Shown: piece by piece, positions 18,388 through 27,853 of the stretch | Numbering within the stretch: position 1 is the first letter of the stretch | Layout of the letters: each line of letters begins with the position of its first letter | Assembly (NCBI RefSeq): GCF_009729095.1 | Contig: NZ_VTGX01000001.1 | Location: 1 to 64,000, forward strand | DNA length: 64,000 bases | Direction: 5' to 3' | Origin: Mycolicibacterium sp. CBMA 247 | Lineage (GTDB): Bacteria > Actinomycetota > Actinomycetes > Mycobacteriales > Mycobacteriaceae | The notes under the pieces: model-generated | Database searches by the model: none | What the model saw: the letters and a program-made list of their open reading frames with translations, nothing else | Told to the model about the DNA's origin: nothing | Made by a program: the position numbers and the translations under genes

Positions 18388-19512
18388 CTAGTCACCCACC
18401 TGCACTTTCACCCCGGCGCCGGCCACGGTCTCGTAGACCCGCATGATCTGGCCGGCGACCACCGACCAGTCATAGCGCGCAACCCGTTCGGTGGCCTGAT
18501 CGATGTACTGCTCACGCAACGCGTCGTTGTCCAGTACCTCGATCAGGGCGTCGGCCAGCGCCTGCGCATCGCCGACCGGCACCAACCGGCCGGCTTGGCC
18601 GCCGTCGAGGACGCGACTGAACGCATCCAGCTCACTGGCCACCACGGGCGTCCCGGCCGCCATCGCCTCCACCAGCACGATGCCGAAGCTCTCCCCGCCG
18701 AGGTTGGGTGCGCAGTAGACGTCGGCGCTGCGCATGGCTGCGGCCTTGGCTTCGTCATCGACCTGTCCTAGGAAGCGCAGATGCCCGGCCAGCTCTCCGG
18801 CCTCCTCGCGCAGCGCTGCCTCATCCCCCCGGCCGACGATCAGGATCTCGATGTCGCCGAAACGCCGCACCAGTTTCGGGAGGGCGCCCAGCAGTACCGC
18901 CATGCCTTTGCGAGGCTCGTCGAAGCGCCCCAGGAACAGCACGCTGCGGCCTGGTCGCGGATACCCTTCCAGCCGAGGCGCATTCGCGAACGAGGGCACG
19001 TCCACCCCGTTGGGGATCTCGACGGCATCCGAGCCGAGGGCCTCCATCTGCCAGCGCCGGGCCAGATCGGACACCGCGATGCGACCGACGATCTTCTCGT
19101 GATACGGACGCAGGAATCCCTGAAACACGCTGAGTGTCAACGACTTTGTCGTCGAGGTGTGAAAGGTCGCCACGATCGGTCCTTCGGCGGCCTGCAACGC
19201 CAGCATGGACAGACTGGGCGCATTGGGCTCGTGCAGATGCAGCACGTCGAAGTCACTCTCGGCGATCCACTTCTTGACCTTGCGATGGGTGGCGGGCCCG
19301 AACCGCAGCCGGGCCACCGACCCGTTGTAAGGAATCGGGACGGCTTTGCCGCCCGACACCACATAGTCCGGCAGTTTCACATGCGGCGACGACGGTGCCA
19401 GGACGCTGACGAAGTGCCCGCCCGCGCGCATCACCTCGGCCAGTTGCAACACATGGGATTGCACACCGCCCGGCACATCGAACGAATACGGGCAGACCAT
19501 CCCGATACGCAT
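18388..19512 (-). CDS. pimA: phosphatidylinositol alpha-mannosyltransferase PimA
   Basis: A 374-residue GT4 glycosyltransferase that adds the first mannose from GDP-mannose to phosphatidylinositol at the inner membrane face. It has MVCPYSFDVPGGVQSHV, LHLHEPNAPSLS, FLGRFDEPRKG, and the nucleotide-sugar motif NLGGESFGIVLVEAM. Length and sequence match Rv2610c. It is in the operon thrS-HIT-pgsA-patA-pimA-Nudix, which concentrates early PIM synthesis. Confidence 0.97.
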   Translation of the reverse strand: MRIGMVCPYSFDVPGGVQSHVLQLAEVMRAGGHFVSVLAPSSPHVKLPDYVVSGGKAVPIPYNGSVARLRFGPATHRKVKKWIAESDFDVLHLHEPNAPSLSMLALQAAEGPIVATFHTSTTKSLTLSVFQGFLRPYHEKIVGRIAVSDLARRWQMEALGSDAVEIPNGVDVPSFANAPRLEGYPRPGRSVLFLGRFDEPRKGMAVLLGALPKLVRRFGDIEILIVGRGDEAALREEAGELAGHLRFLGQVDDEAKAAAMRSADVYCAPNLGGESFGIVLVEAMAAGTPVVASELDAFSRVLDGGQAGRLVPVGDAQALADALIEVLDNDALREQYIDQATERVARYDWSVVAGQIMRVYETVAGAGVKVQVGD

Positions 19513-19515
19513 GGC

Positions 19516-20418
19516 TCAGGTACCTAACCGGGCACGACGTTCGTCGGACAGATCGGCCGGCCACTGCGGCTGCAGCATGTGCCAGTCGGCGGGATGCGCG
19601 GCGATGTTGGCGGCGAACCGGTCGGCCAACGCCTGCGTGACCACAGTGACATCCCCCGACGAGGTGTCGAGCGCGTCGAAAATCTCCACCACACAATCGT
19701 CCCCGTCGTAGTGGACGTGCGTCGGATGCAGAGGCGCGCCGGTCTCGATCGCCAGCTTGGCCGGGCCGGCGGGCATCCGGGTGGGTTCACCGAAGAAGTC
19801 GACCTCCACACCGTTGCGGGTGAGATCCCGGTCGGCCATCAGGCAGACGAAGATGTTGTCCCGCAACCGTTCCGAGAGCACCTCGAACGGCGGACGCTCC
19901 CCGCCGGACAGCGGGAACACCTCGAATCCGAGACTCTCCCGGTAGTCGATGAAACGGCGGTACAGCGATTCGGGTTTGAGTCGCTCGGCGACGGTGGCGA
20001 AGGTGCCGAACTGCTGGGCCATCCACACCCCGGCCATATCCCAGTTGCCGCTGTGCGGCAGAGCCAGCACTGCGCCGCGGCCCGCCTCGCGGTCGGCCCG
20101 CAGTTTGTCGGCGCCGACGAACACCTCGTCGAGGCGCTTGGCCACAGCGGTCAGATCCATCGACGGCAACCGGAACGCCTCCCGCCAGTACCGGGCGTAG
20201 GAGGCCAGTGAGGCACGCATCAGCTCGTCAGGCACCTCGGCCGGGGGCACACCGATCACGCGGGCCAGGTTCTTGCGCAGCTGATCGGGTCCGCCGTCGC
20301 GGGCTGCGTAGCCAGCCCCGAGGTCGAACACGGTGCGCGCCAACGACTCCGGTAAGGCGCGGACCAGGCGCCAGCCGGCGGCATAACCCAGATCCGTCAC
20401 CTGGCCGCCGATGCTCAC
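19516..20418 (-). CDS. patA: phosphatidylinositol mannoside acyltransferase PatA
   Basis: A 300-residue LpxL/HtrB-type acyltransferase. The HX4D catalytic motif is in LALPHSGNWDMAG (about 123-132), with MADRDLTRNGVEVDFFGEPTRMPAGPAKLA downstream. It palmitoylates the mannose added by PimA. The start overlaps the pgsA stop by 4 nt, and pimA follows after 3 nt. Orthologue of Rv2611c. Confidence 0.95.
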   Translation of the reverse strand: MSIGGQVTDLGYAAGWRLVRALPESLARTVFDLGAGYAARDGGPDQLRKNLARVIGVPPAEVPDELMRASLASYARYWREAFRLPSMDLTAVAKRLDEVFVGADKLRADREAGRGAVLALPHSGNWDMAGVWMAQQFGTFATVAERLKPESLYRRFIDYRESLGFEVFPLSGGERPPFEVLSERLRDNIFVCLMADRDLTRNGVEVDFFGEPTRMPAGPAKLAIETGAPLHPTHVHYDGDDCVVEIFDALDTSSGDVTVVTQALADRFAANIAAHPADWHMLQPQWPADLSDERRARLGT

Positions 20419-21092
20419 CGGTCGCTCGCCTCGGGCTTCTCGCTGCCGGACGGTCCCCCGGCCGGCAGATGCTCCATCGCGCCGGCCGACCTACGCACCG
20501 TGTGCAACCGCTGCAACAGCGTGACGATGCTGGCAACCGCCAGCACCCACATCGCGGCCGGCAACAGCCACGGCATCGGGAAGAATGGCAGGTCCGAGAA
20601 TCCGGCGCCCACCAGCACGATGACCAGCCGTTCCGGGCGTTCGATGATGCCACCGTCACCGCGCAGCCCGCTGGCCTCGGCGCGGGCCTTGATGTAGGAG
20701 ATCACCTGCGAGGTGATCAGGCAGATCAGGGTGGCCACCACCAGCGAGGGGCTGTCCAGTCCGAAAGCCGCCCACCACAGCAGCCCGGCAAACACCGCAC
20801 CGTCGCCGATCCGGTCACACGTCGCGTCCAGCACCGCGCCGAACCTGGTGCCGCCGCCCCGTTCACGGGCCATCGCACCGTCGAGCATGTCGGCCAGTAC
20901 GAAGAAGCAGACCGCGACGGCGCCCCACCACAACTGACCGATCGGGAAGAGGGTCAGCGCGGCGGTGACCGACCCGGCGGTGCCGACGATGGTGACGATG
21001 TCAGGGGTCAGGCCCGCGCGCAGCGCCGCCTTGGCCAGCGGCCGCGACAGCTTGACGTAGGCCGCCCGGCTCAGCAGGAACAGGTTGCTCAC
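20415..21092 (-). CDS. pgsA: phosphatidylinositol phosphate synthase (CDP-alcohol phosphatidyltransferase)
   Basis: A 225-residue polytopic enzyme joining inositol phosphate to CDP-diacylglycerol. The CDP-alcohol motif DMLDGAMARERGGGTRFGAVLDATCD contains the metal-binding Asp residues. A longer frame starts at 21128, but the GTG at 21092 forms a GTGA overlap with the HIT gene stop, and its product begins SNLFLLSRAAY, matching the N-terminus of the M. tuberculosis protein (Rv2612c). I use this start. Confidence 0.93.
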   Translation of the reverse strand: MSNLFLLSRAAYVKLSRPLAKAALRAGLTPDIVTIVGTAGSVTAALTLFPIGQLWWGAVAVCFFVLADMLDGAMARERGGGTRFGAVLDATCDRIGDGAVFAGLLWWAAFGLDSPSLVVATLICLITSQVISYIKARAEASGLRGDGGIIERPERLVIVLVGAGFSDLPFFPMPWLLPAAMWVLAVASIVTLLQRLHTVRRSAGAMEHLPAGGPSGSEKPEASDR

Positions 21093-21673
21093 GGGTCCAC
21101 TCCAGCTCGCCCCGCCTGATTGGCCCATTCGGTGGCCAGCAGCTCCCGGGTCTCGCTCAGCAGCTGCGGAATGACCTTGGCGCCACCGATGATCGTGATG
21201 AAGTTCACATCACCACCCCAGCGCGGCACCACATGCATGTGCAGGTGTTCGGCCAGCGATCCGCCGGCCGAAGTACCCAGGTTCAGGCCGACGTTGAACC
21301 CGTGCGGGCTGGAGACGGCCTTGATGACGCGAATCGCCTTCTGCGTGAACGCCATCAGTTCAGCGCTCTCGGCTTCGGTGAGGTCCTCCAGCTCCGACAC
21401 CCGCCGATAGGGCACCACCATCAGGTGGCCGGGGTTGTACGGGTAGAGGTTGAGCACGGCATACACCAGTTCACCGCGGGCCACCATGAGGCCGTCCTCG
21501 TCGGACATCGCGGGGATGTCGGTGAACGGCTCCGACGAGCCGGCCGAGCCGACCTTGTCATCGCTCTTGACCGCCCCGGCGATATAGCTCATCCGGTGCG
21601 GTGTCCACAGCCGCTGCAGATGGTCCGGCTCGCCCACCCCGTGGTCGATGATCGACCGCTCGTCCCCGGTCAC
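21089..21673 (-). CDS. HIT family protein (AP4A phosphorylase type)
   Basis: A 194-residue histidine-triad protein. The active site is AEHLHMHVVPRW (HxHxH, about 160), with NLYPYNPGHLMVVPYR upstream as in Ap4A hydrolases/phosphorylases. The M. tuberculosis orthologue, Rv2613c, has been characterised as an AP4A phosphorylase. It lies between thrS (32 nt upstream) and pgsA. Confidence 0.93.
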   Translation of the reverse strand: MTGDERSIIDHGVGEPDHLQRLWTPHRMSYIAGAVKSDDKVGSAGSSEPFTDIPAMSDEDGLMVARGELVYAVLNLYPYNPGHLMVVPYRRVSELEDLTEAESAELMAFTQKAIRVIKAVSSPHGFNVGLNLGTSAGGSLAEHLHMHVVPRWGGDVNFITIIGGAKVIPQLLSETRELLATEWANQAGRAGVDP

Positions 21674-21704
21674 TTGCCCACCTGTCGGCTCTTCGCGCGA
21701 GCGT

Positions 21705-23756
21705 TCATCGGTCGCGCACCTGTACCAGGTCCGCCGTCGGCACCGCGTTATTGCGGTCGGCGATCCACTTCAGGATCGCCTCCACGGCGTCGGCGCGGGG
21801 CACACCGTTGATCTGGGTGCGGTCACCGAACCGGAAGGACACCGCCCCTGCGTCCACGTCCTTGTCCCCGGCAAGCAACATGAACGGCACCTTCTGGTTG
21901 GTGTGGTTGACGATCTTCTTCGCCATCCGGTCGTCGCTGCCATCCACCTCAACCCGCACACCACGCGACTTCAGTTCGGCCGCAACGTCATACAGGTAGT
22001 CCACGTGTGCGTCGGCGACCGGGATACCGACCACCTGCACCGGTGCCAGCCAGGCCGGGAACGCGCCCGCGTAGTGCTCGGTGAGCACCCCGAAGAACCG
22101 CTCGATCGAGCCGAACAGGGCGCGGTGGATCAGCACCGGGCGCTGCCTGCTGCCGTCGGCCGCGGTGTACTCCAACTCGAAGCGCTCGGGCATGTTGAAG
22201 TCCAGCTGAATGGTGGACATCTGCCAGTTGCGGCCAAGCGCATCCTTGACCTGAACGGAGATCTTGGGTCCGTAGAACGCCGCGCCGCCCGGATCGGGCA
22301 CCAGATCCAGGCCGGATGCCTCTGCGACCTCGCGCAGCGTCTCGGTGGCCTCTTCCCACATCTCGTCGGCGCCCACGTACTTGTCGGGATCCTTGGTGGA
22401 CAGCTCCAGGTAGTAGTCGTCCAGGCCGTAGTCGGAGAGCAGGTCGAGCACGAACTGCAGCAGTGAGGTCAGCTCGTCGCGCATCTGCTCACGCGTGGCG
22501 TAGATGTGCGCGTCGTCCTGCGTCATGCCGCGCACCCGGGTGAGCCCGTGCACCACACCGGACTTCTCGTAGCGGTACACCGAGCCGAATTCAAAGAGCC
22601 GCAAGGGAAGTTCGCGGTACGAGCGGCCCCGCGCCCGGTAGATCAGGTGGTGCATCGGGCAGTTCATCGGCTTGAGGTAGTAGTCCTGCCCGGGCTTGCG
22701 TACCGTGCCGTCCTCGTTGTACTCCGCGTCGATGTGCATGGGCGGGTACATGCCGTCGGCGTACCACTCCAGGTGGCCCGACGTGATGTAGAGGTGTTCC
22801 TTGGTGATGTGCGGGGTGTTGACGAACTCGTAACCCGCTTCGGAGTGCTTGCGCCGCGAGTAGTCCTCCAGCTCCTTGCGGATGACGCCGCCCTTGGGGT
22901 GGAACACCGGCAGGCCGGAGCCGAGCTCGTCGGGGAAGCTGAACAGGTCGAGTTCCACACCGAGCTTGCGGTGGTCGCGGCGCTGCGCCTCCTCGATGAG
23001 CTCGAGGTGACGGTCCAGCGCCTCCTGCGACTCCCAAGCCGTGCCGTAGACGCGCTGCAGGCTGGCGTTCTTCTGGTCGCCGCGCCAGTACGCCGCGCTG
23101 CTGCGGGTCAGCTTGAACGCCGGGATGTACTTGGTGGTCGGGATGTGCGGGCCGCGGCACAGGTCACCCCACACCCGTTCCTTGGTGCGGGCGTTGAGGT
23201 TGTCGTAGGCGGTCAGCTCGTCGCCGCCGACCTCCATCACATCGGGGTCGCCGGACTTGTCGTCGACCAGCTCGAGCTTGTAGGGCTCGTTGGCCAACTC
23301 CTCGCGCGCCTCATCCTTGGATTCGTAGACGCGCCGGGAGAACAGCTGACCGTCCTTGACGATCTTCTGCATCTTCTTTTCGAGCTTGTCCAGGTCGTCG
23401 GGCGTAAACGGCTCGGCGACGTCGAAGTCGTAGTAGAAGCCGTCGATGATCGGCGGACCGATACCCAGCTTGGCCTGCGGAAACAGGTCCTGCACGGCTT
23501 GGGCCAGCACGTGGGCACACGAATGCCGGATGACGCTGCGGCCGTCGTCGGTGTCGGCGGCAACCGGCGTCACCTCGACATCGGTGTCCGGGGTCCAGGA
23601 AAGGTCACGCAGGCGCCCGTCGGCATCGCGTACCACCACGATCGCGTCCGGGGTTCCGCGACTGGGCAGGCCCGCCTCGCGCACCGCCGCGCCGGCGGTA
23701 GTCCCGGCCGCAACCCGGATCGGGGCAGCGGGGGCTTGGCTGAGGGCGGCGCTCAT
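21705..23756 (-). CDS. thrS: threonine--tRNA ligase
   Basis: A 683-residue class II aminoacyl-tRNA synthetase. It has an N-terminal TGS domain ([13 protein letters not shown]...), an editing domain with the zinc-like [11 protein letters not shown], a catalytic core with [34 protein letters not shown] and the zinc ligands of class II ThrRS, and an anticodon-binding domain ([13 protein letters not shown]). An ATG at 23774 is in frame, but GGAG lies 8 nt before the ATG at 23756, where homologues begin. It is first gene of the PIM operon. Confidence 0.96.
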   Translation of the reverse strand: MSAALSQAPAAPIRVAAGTTAGAAVREAGLPSRGTPDAIVVVRDADGRLRDLSWTPDTDVEVTPVAADTDDGRSVIRHSCAHVLAQAVQDLFPQAKLGIGPPIIDGFYYDFDVAEPFTPDDLDKLEKKMQKIVKDGQLFSRRVYESKDEAREELANEPYKLELVDDKSGDPDVMEVGGDELTAYDNLNARTKERVWGDLCRGPHIPTTKYIPAFKLTRSSAAYWRGDQKNASLQRVYGTAWESQEALDRHLELIEEAQRRDHRKLGVELDLFSFPDELGSGLPVFHPKGGVIRKELEDYSRRKHSEAGYEFVNTPHITKEHLYITSGHLEWYADGMYPPMHIDAEYNEDGTVRKPGQDYYLKPMNCPMHHLIYRARGRSYRELPLRLFEFGSVYRYEKSGVVHGLTRVRGMTQDDAHIYATREQMRDELTSLLQFVLDLLSDYGLDDYYLELSTKDPDKYVGADEMWEEATETLREVAEASGLDLVPDPGGAAFYGPKISVQVKDALGRNWQMSTIQLDFNMPERFELEYTAADGSRQRPVLIHRALFGSIERFFGVLTEHYAGAFPAWLAPVQVVGIPVADAHVDYLYDVAAELKSRGVRVEVDGSDDRMAKKIVNHTNQKVPFMLLAGDKDVDAGAVSFRFGDRTQINGVPRADAVEAILKWIADRNNAVPTADLVQVRDR

Positions 23757-23830
23757 CGGGGAGTCTCCTACCATGCGAGGTCTAGTACGAACGCGACCAT
23801 GCTATCGGTGTGGGCGATCGGTGTTGCTGA

Positions 23831-24055
23831 TCAGGACCCCTGACCGTTGGGGCTCTTGAGCCACGACTGCTCCAGCCCGATCAGGCCCGCCGTCCAGCCG
23901 ATCATGCCGAACAGCCACAGCGTGGCCACGACGATCAGTCCGGTGAACGCCGCACTGACCCGCTTGACCGCGATGTGCCGGCCGTCGAACCAGCCAGACT
24001 CATGGCTGCCCGGGCTTGAGCCGTACGAACAACGCCTCGGCTTCGGCAAGCACAT
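23831..24055 (-). CDS. small membrane protein, start uncertain
   Basis: The C-terminal 55 codons have strong G/C third-position bias and encode a clear membrane helix, FTGLIVVATLWLFGMIGWTAGL. The only in-frame ATG (24055) lies deep inside the thioesterase gene. The natural coupled start, an ATGA at the thioesterase stop, opens a different frame that ends after 22 codons. A one-base indel near position 24000, or use of an unusual start, would reconcile them. I treat it as a real but possibly frame-damaged gene of unknown function. Confidence 0.4.
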   Translation of the reverse strand: MCLPKPRRCSYGSSPGSHESGWFDGRHIAVKRVSAAFTGLIVVATLWLFGMIGWTAGLIGLEQSWLKSPNGQGS

Positions 24056-24620
24056 CGGGGCCGTCGAGCAACCGGCCCGCGACGAAGATCTTGCGTCCCT
24101 CGATGCGGTCGATACCGGCCTCTACGTGCAGATCTTTGTCGATCGGGGCGATCTTGCGGTAGTTGACGTGCAGGTACGCGGTGCGCTGATACGGGCTGCC
24201 GGTCAGTTTGGCGGCGGTGTAACCGAGCAGTGAATCGAACAGCAGCGCCAGTGAACCGCCGTGCACCGCGCCGTTGCGACCGAGGTGGAAGCGGCGGAAA
24301 TGGGCGGTCCCGGCGATCCGGTTGTCGGCGGTGCGTTCCAGATGCACCGGCACGTTGTTGACGTTGCCACGGTTGGGCAGATCCATCCGGCGGCCGGACG
24401 GTGAATTCCATTCGTCGGCTTCATACGGCGCCAGCAGCGCCGACACCTTCTCGATCAGGTCGGCGGCCTCGGTGATCACCTCGTCAGGCGCATCGGCACC
24501 CCGGGCGTGGTCCTGCAGGGTGCGCACCGCCTCGATGAACCGGCCGTAATCTGGCCCGCCACGATCGGTGGGGTCGGGCGGGTTGAACCCGCCGCCGGGG
24601 TGCGTGCTGTCTGTGACCAC
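24000..24620 (-). CDS. PaaI family hot-dog thioesterase
   Basis: A 206-residue protein. The hot-dog motif GRNGAVHGGSLALLFDSLLGYTAAKLTG (about 120-147) is that of the PaaI/4HBT group, and the C-terminus continues with YRKIAPIDKDLHVEAGIDRIEGRKIFVAGRL. It probably hydrolyses an acyl- or aryl-CoA. It is divergent from the DUF1990 gene across 68 bp and overlaps the small membrane ORF downstream. Confidence 0.88.
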   Translation of the reverse strand: MVTDSTHPGGGFNPPDPTDRGGPDYGRFIEAVRTLQDHARGADAPDEVITEAADLIEKVSALLAPYEADEWNSPSGRRMDLPNRGNVNNVPVHLERTADNRIAGTAHFRRFHLGRNGAVHGGSLALLFDSLLGYTAAKLTGSPYQRTAYLHVNYRKIAPIDKDLHVEAGIDRIEGRKIFVAGRLLDGPDVLAEAEALFVRLKPGQP

Positions 24621-24688
24621 AGGGCCACCGTATTGCCTGCCAGGATCGGCCGGCCGCGGCGGTCTGTCGGGACGGCCCCGAAGGTGCC

Positions 24689-25198
24689 ATGGTGATGGGC
24701 GTGAAACTGGACGACCTGGCGCGGCTGTCGTTGACCTATCCGGAGGTGGGCGCCACGGCAGGTGAGCTGCCGGCGGGCTACCGCCACATCAGGGCCTCGG
24801 CGATGATCGGCACCGGCCGTGATCGCTTCGAGCGGGCCGGTGCGGCCGTGGTGCGGTGGGGTATGCAGCGCGGTGCGGGCCTGCGGGTGCAGGCCACCAC
24901 CGAGGCTGCTGCGGTGGGCACAGAGTTGGTGGTCCGGATCGGTCCCATTCCGGCGCCCTGCCGGGTGGTCTATGTGCTCGACGAAACCGACCGGCGGGGT
25001 TTCGCCTACGGCACCCTGGCCGGCCACCCCGAATCGGGCGAGGAGTTGTTCTCGGTTCGCTACGACCCTGCGACCGACGCGGTGCACGCCGAGGTGGTCG
25101 CGTTCTCCCGCCCGGCCACCTGGTGGAGCCGGTTGGGCGGGCCGGTGACGCGGCTGCTCCAGCGGGTGGTGACGCGCCGGTACCTCACCGGTATCTAA
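24689..25198 (+). CDS. DUF1990 family protein
   Basis: A 169-residue protein with LSLTYPEVGATAG, IGTGRDRFERAGAAVVRWGMQRGAGL and the C-terminal VAFSRPATWWSRLGGPVTRLLQRVVTRRYL, all DUF1990 hallmarks. Orthologue of Rv2616. Function unknown; the fold is predicted to be a lipid- or ligand-binding barrel in the family. A second start at GTG 24701 (after the third codon) is possible. Confidence 0.88.
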   Translation: MVMGVKLDDLARLSLTYPEVGATAGELPAGYRHIRASAMIGTGRDRFERAGAAVVRWGMQRGAGLRVQATTEAAAVGTELVVRIGPIPAPCRVVYVLDETDRRGFAYGTLAGHPESGEELFSVRYDPATDAVHAEVVAFSRPATWWSRLGGPVTRLLQRVVTRRYLTGI

Positions 25199-25325
25199 AG
25201 TGCCCGGGCGCCGGGATCCGCAGTCGCAGTTGATCATCTGGCTGGCATCTTAGGTCTGTCCGCGCTTCATTTGCCGGATGCCAGGAGCAGGGTTGGTGTG
25301 CACCTGACAATGCGAGATTGCAGCA

Positions 25326-27812
25326 ATGACCGATGTCGCGTTGAGCTCGTCCACCGATGAACACAGCCGCACCGGGTTGTCGGCCGACGCGCTGCGCCGC
25401 GCCATCACCGATCACCTGAGGTATTCGATCGGCCGCCCGGCGTCGGTGCTGACTCCCGAGCACTACTACCGGGCGCTGTCGCTGGCCGTGCGCGACCGCA
25501 TGCAACAGCGGTGGATCGCGAGCACCCAGGCCTTTCTCGACCTGTCACGCAAGGTGACCTGCTACCTGTCGGCCGAGTTCCTGATGGGCCCGCAGCTGGG
25601 CAACAATCTGCTGAACCTGCAGATCGAGTCTGCGGCCCGCGAAGCGCTGGCCGCGCTCGGTCAGGACCTCGACGAAGTCCTGACCTGCGAACAGGAGCCC
25701 GGGCTGGGCAACGGTGGCCTTGGCCGTCTGGCGGCCTGCTATCTCGACTCGCTGGCCACCCTGGAGCGGCCCGCGATCGGCTACGGCATCCGCTATGAGT
25801 TCGGCATCTTCGACCAGGAGATCCGCGACGGCTGGCAGGTGGAGAAGACCGACAACTGGCTGGTCAACGGCAACCCATGGGAAATCGCCAAGCCGGACGT
25901 GAACTACCGGGTGAACTGGGGCGGGCACACCGAGGCCTACCGGGATGCAGCGGGCAGCTACCGGGTGCGGTGGGTGCCGCAACGCACGATCAAGGGCATC
26001 TCCTATGACACCCCGATCCAGGGTTACGGCGTCAACACCTGCAACACGCTGACACTGTGGAGCGCTCGGGCCGTCGAATCCTTCGCTCTGGACGCGTTCA
26101 ACACCGGCGACTACTACCGTGCGGTCGAGGACGAGGTCACCTCCGAGACCGTGACCAAGGTGCTCTACCCCAACGACGAACCCGAGGCAGGCAAGCGGCT
26201 GCGGCTGCTGCAGCAGTACTTCTTCGTGTCCTGCTCGCTGCAGGACATCCTGCATATTCTGGAGGATGTCGCGGGTCTGCCCGTCACCGCCTTGGCTGAT
26301 CAGTTCGCATTGCAGCTCAACGACACTCACCCCTCGATCGGTGTCGCCGAGTTGATGCGCCTACTCATCGACGAGCGCCAGCTCAGCTGGGACGAGGCCT
26401 GGGCGATCACGGTGGCGGCCTTCGGCTACACCAACCACACCCTGCTGCCGGAGGCGCTCGAGACCTGGCCACTGACGCTGTTCGCCGAGTCCCTTCCCCG
26501 GCATCTGGAGATCATCTACGAGATCAACCGACGCTTCCTCGACGAGGTCATGGCCGCGTTCCCCGGCGACGAAGACCGGGTACGGCGCATGTCACTGATC
26601 GGCGAGGAGGGCGGTAAGACCGTGCGGATGGCGCACCTGGCCACCGTGGGCAGCCATGCCGTCAACGGCGTCGCGGCGCTGCACTCCGAGCTACTCAAAT
26701 CCAGTGTGCTCAAGGACTTTTACGAGATGTGGCCGAAACGGTTCTCGAACAAGACCAACGGGGTGACCCCGCGGCGGTTTGTCGCCCTGTCCAATCCGGG
26801 ACTGCGGGGCCTGCTCGACGAGACCGTGGGCGAGGGCTGGCTGACCGATCTCAACCGGTTGCGTGATCTGGAGCCGTTCGCCGACGACGCGGTGTTCCGC
26901 GGGCGCTGGCGGGCGATGAAGCGCGCCAACAAGGTTCGGCTGGCCGGCCTTGTGCGCGCCACCACCGGGGTGGAACTGGATCCGGATTGGTTGTTCGATG
27001 TTCAGGTCAAGCGCATCCATGAGTACAAGCGTCAGCACCTCAACGCACTGCACATCATCGCGCTGTACCACCGGCTCAAGCAGGACCCGGGTCTGACCGT
27101 GCCCCCGCGCGCGTTCATCTTCGGCGGCAAGGCTGCGCCCGGCTATTTCATGGCCAAGCGAATCATCAAGCTGATCAACGCCATCGGCGAGACCGTCAAC
27201 GCCGATCCCGATGTCAACCGGTTCCTCAAAGTGGCGTTCGTCCCGGACTTCAACGTGCAGAATGCCGAGTTCATCTATCCGGCGGCCGATCTGTCCGAAC
27301 AGGTTTCGACGGCAGGCAAGGAGGCCTCTGGCACCGGGAACATGAAGTTCATGCTCAACGGCGCCTTGACCATCGGCACGCTCGATGGCGCGAACGTCGA
27401 GATGCGCGACGAGGTGGGTGCCGAGAACTTCTTCCTGTTCGGCCTGACCGAATCCGAGGTCGAGGCAGTCAAGGCCGGCGGTTACCGGCCGGCGGACTAC
27501 ATCGCGGCCGACGACGAATTGTCCGCTGTCCTGGATCTGATCGCGAGCGGCCGGTTCTCCCGTGGCGATACCGAGGTGTTCCGGCCCATCGTCGATACCC
27601 TGCGCTACACCGATCCGTTCCTGGTCCTGGCCGACTATGCATCGTATATGCAATGCCAGCAACGGGTTTCGAAGGCATGGCGGGACACCGAAGGATGGAC
27701 GCGGATGTCGATTCTGAACACGGCGCGCAGTGGCAAGTTCTCTTCGGACCGTGCGATCACCGAGTACTGCGACGACATCTGGGGTGTGGGCCCGGTCAAC
27801 GTGCAGGTGTAG
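25326..27812 (+). CDS. glgP: glycogen/starch/alpha-glucan phosphorylase (GT35)
   Basis: An 828-residue PLP enzyme releasing glucose 1-phosphate from alpha-1,4-glucans. The PLP-lysine motif EASGTGNMKFMLNGALTIGTLDGANVEM (Lys near 674), NEPGLGNGGLGRLAACYLDS-like segment near 125 and VQVKRIHEYKRQ are all present. This is the E. coli/muscle-like branch. M. tuberculosis has the other branch (Rv1328). It is monocistronic, with a 127-bp upstream region in which I see no defined regulatory site. Confidence 0.96.
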   Translation: MTDVALSSSTDEHSRTGLSADALRRAITDHLRYSIGRPASVLTPEHYYRALSLAVRDRMQQRWIASTQAFLDLSRKVTCYLSAEFLMGPQLGNNLLNLQIESAAREALAALGQDLDEVLTCEQEPGLGNGGLGRLAACYLDSLATLERPAIGYGIRYEFGIFDQEIRDGWQVEKTDNWLVNGNPWEIAKPDVNYRVNWGGHTEAYRDAAGSYRVRWVPQRTIKGISYDTPIQGYGVNTCNTLTLWSARAVESFALDAFNTGDYYRAVEDEVTSETVTKVLYPNDEPEAGKRLRLLQQYFFVSCSLQDILHILEDVAGLPVTALADQFALQLNDTHPSIGVAELMRLLIDERQLSWDEAWAITVAAFGYTNHTLLPEALETWPLTLFAESLPRHLEIIYEINRRFLDEVMAAFPGDEDRVRRMSLIGEEGGKTVRMAHLATVGSHAVNGVAALHSELLKSSVLKDFYEMWPKRFSNKTNGVTPRRFVALSNPGLRGLLDETVGEGWLTDLNRLRDLEPFADDAVFRGRWRAMKRANKVRLAGLVRATTGVELDPDWLFDVQVKRIHEYKRQHLNALHIIALYHRLKQDPGLTVPPRAFIFGGKAAPGYFMAKRIIKLINAIGETVNADPDVNRFLKVAFVPDFNVQNAEFIYPAADLSEQVSTAGKEASGTGNMKFMLNGALTIGTLDGANVEMRDEVGAENFFLFGLTESEVEAVKAGGYRPADYIAADDELSAVLDLIASGRFSRGDTEVFRPIVDTLRYTDPFLVLADYASYMQCQQRVSKAWRDTEGWTRMSILNTARSGKFSSDRAITEYCDDIWGVGPVNVQV

Positions 27813-27853
27813 GTAGGCAATACCGACATGGCGGCAGCCGGGGTTGGCGGTGG

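Noticed and set aside
23757..23830. T-box or riboswitch upstream of thrS
   Set aside because: The interval is under 75 nt and I see no specifier stem or T-box sequence.
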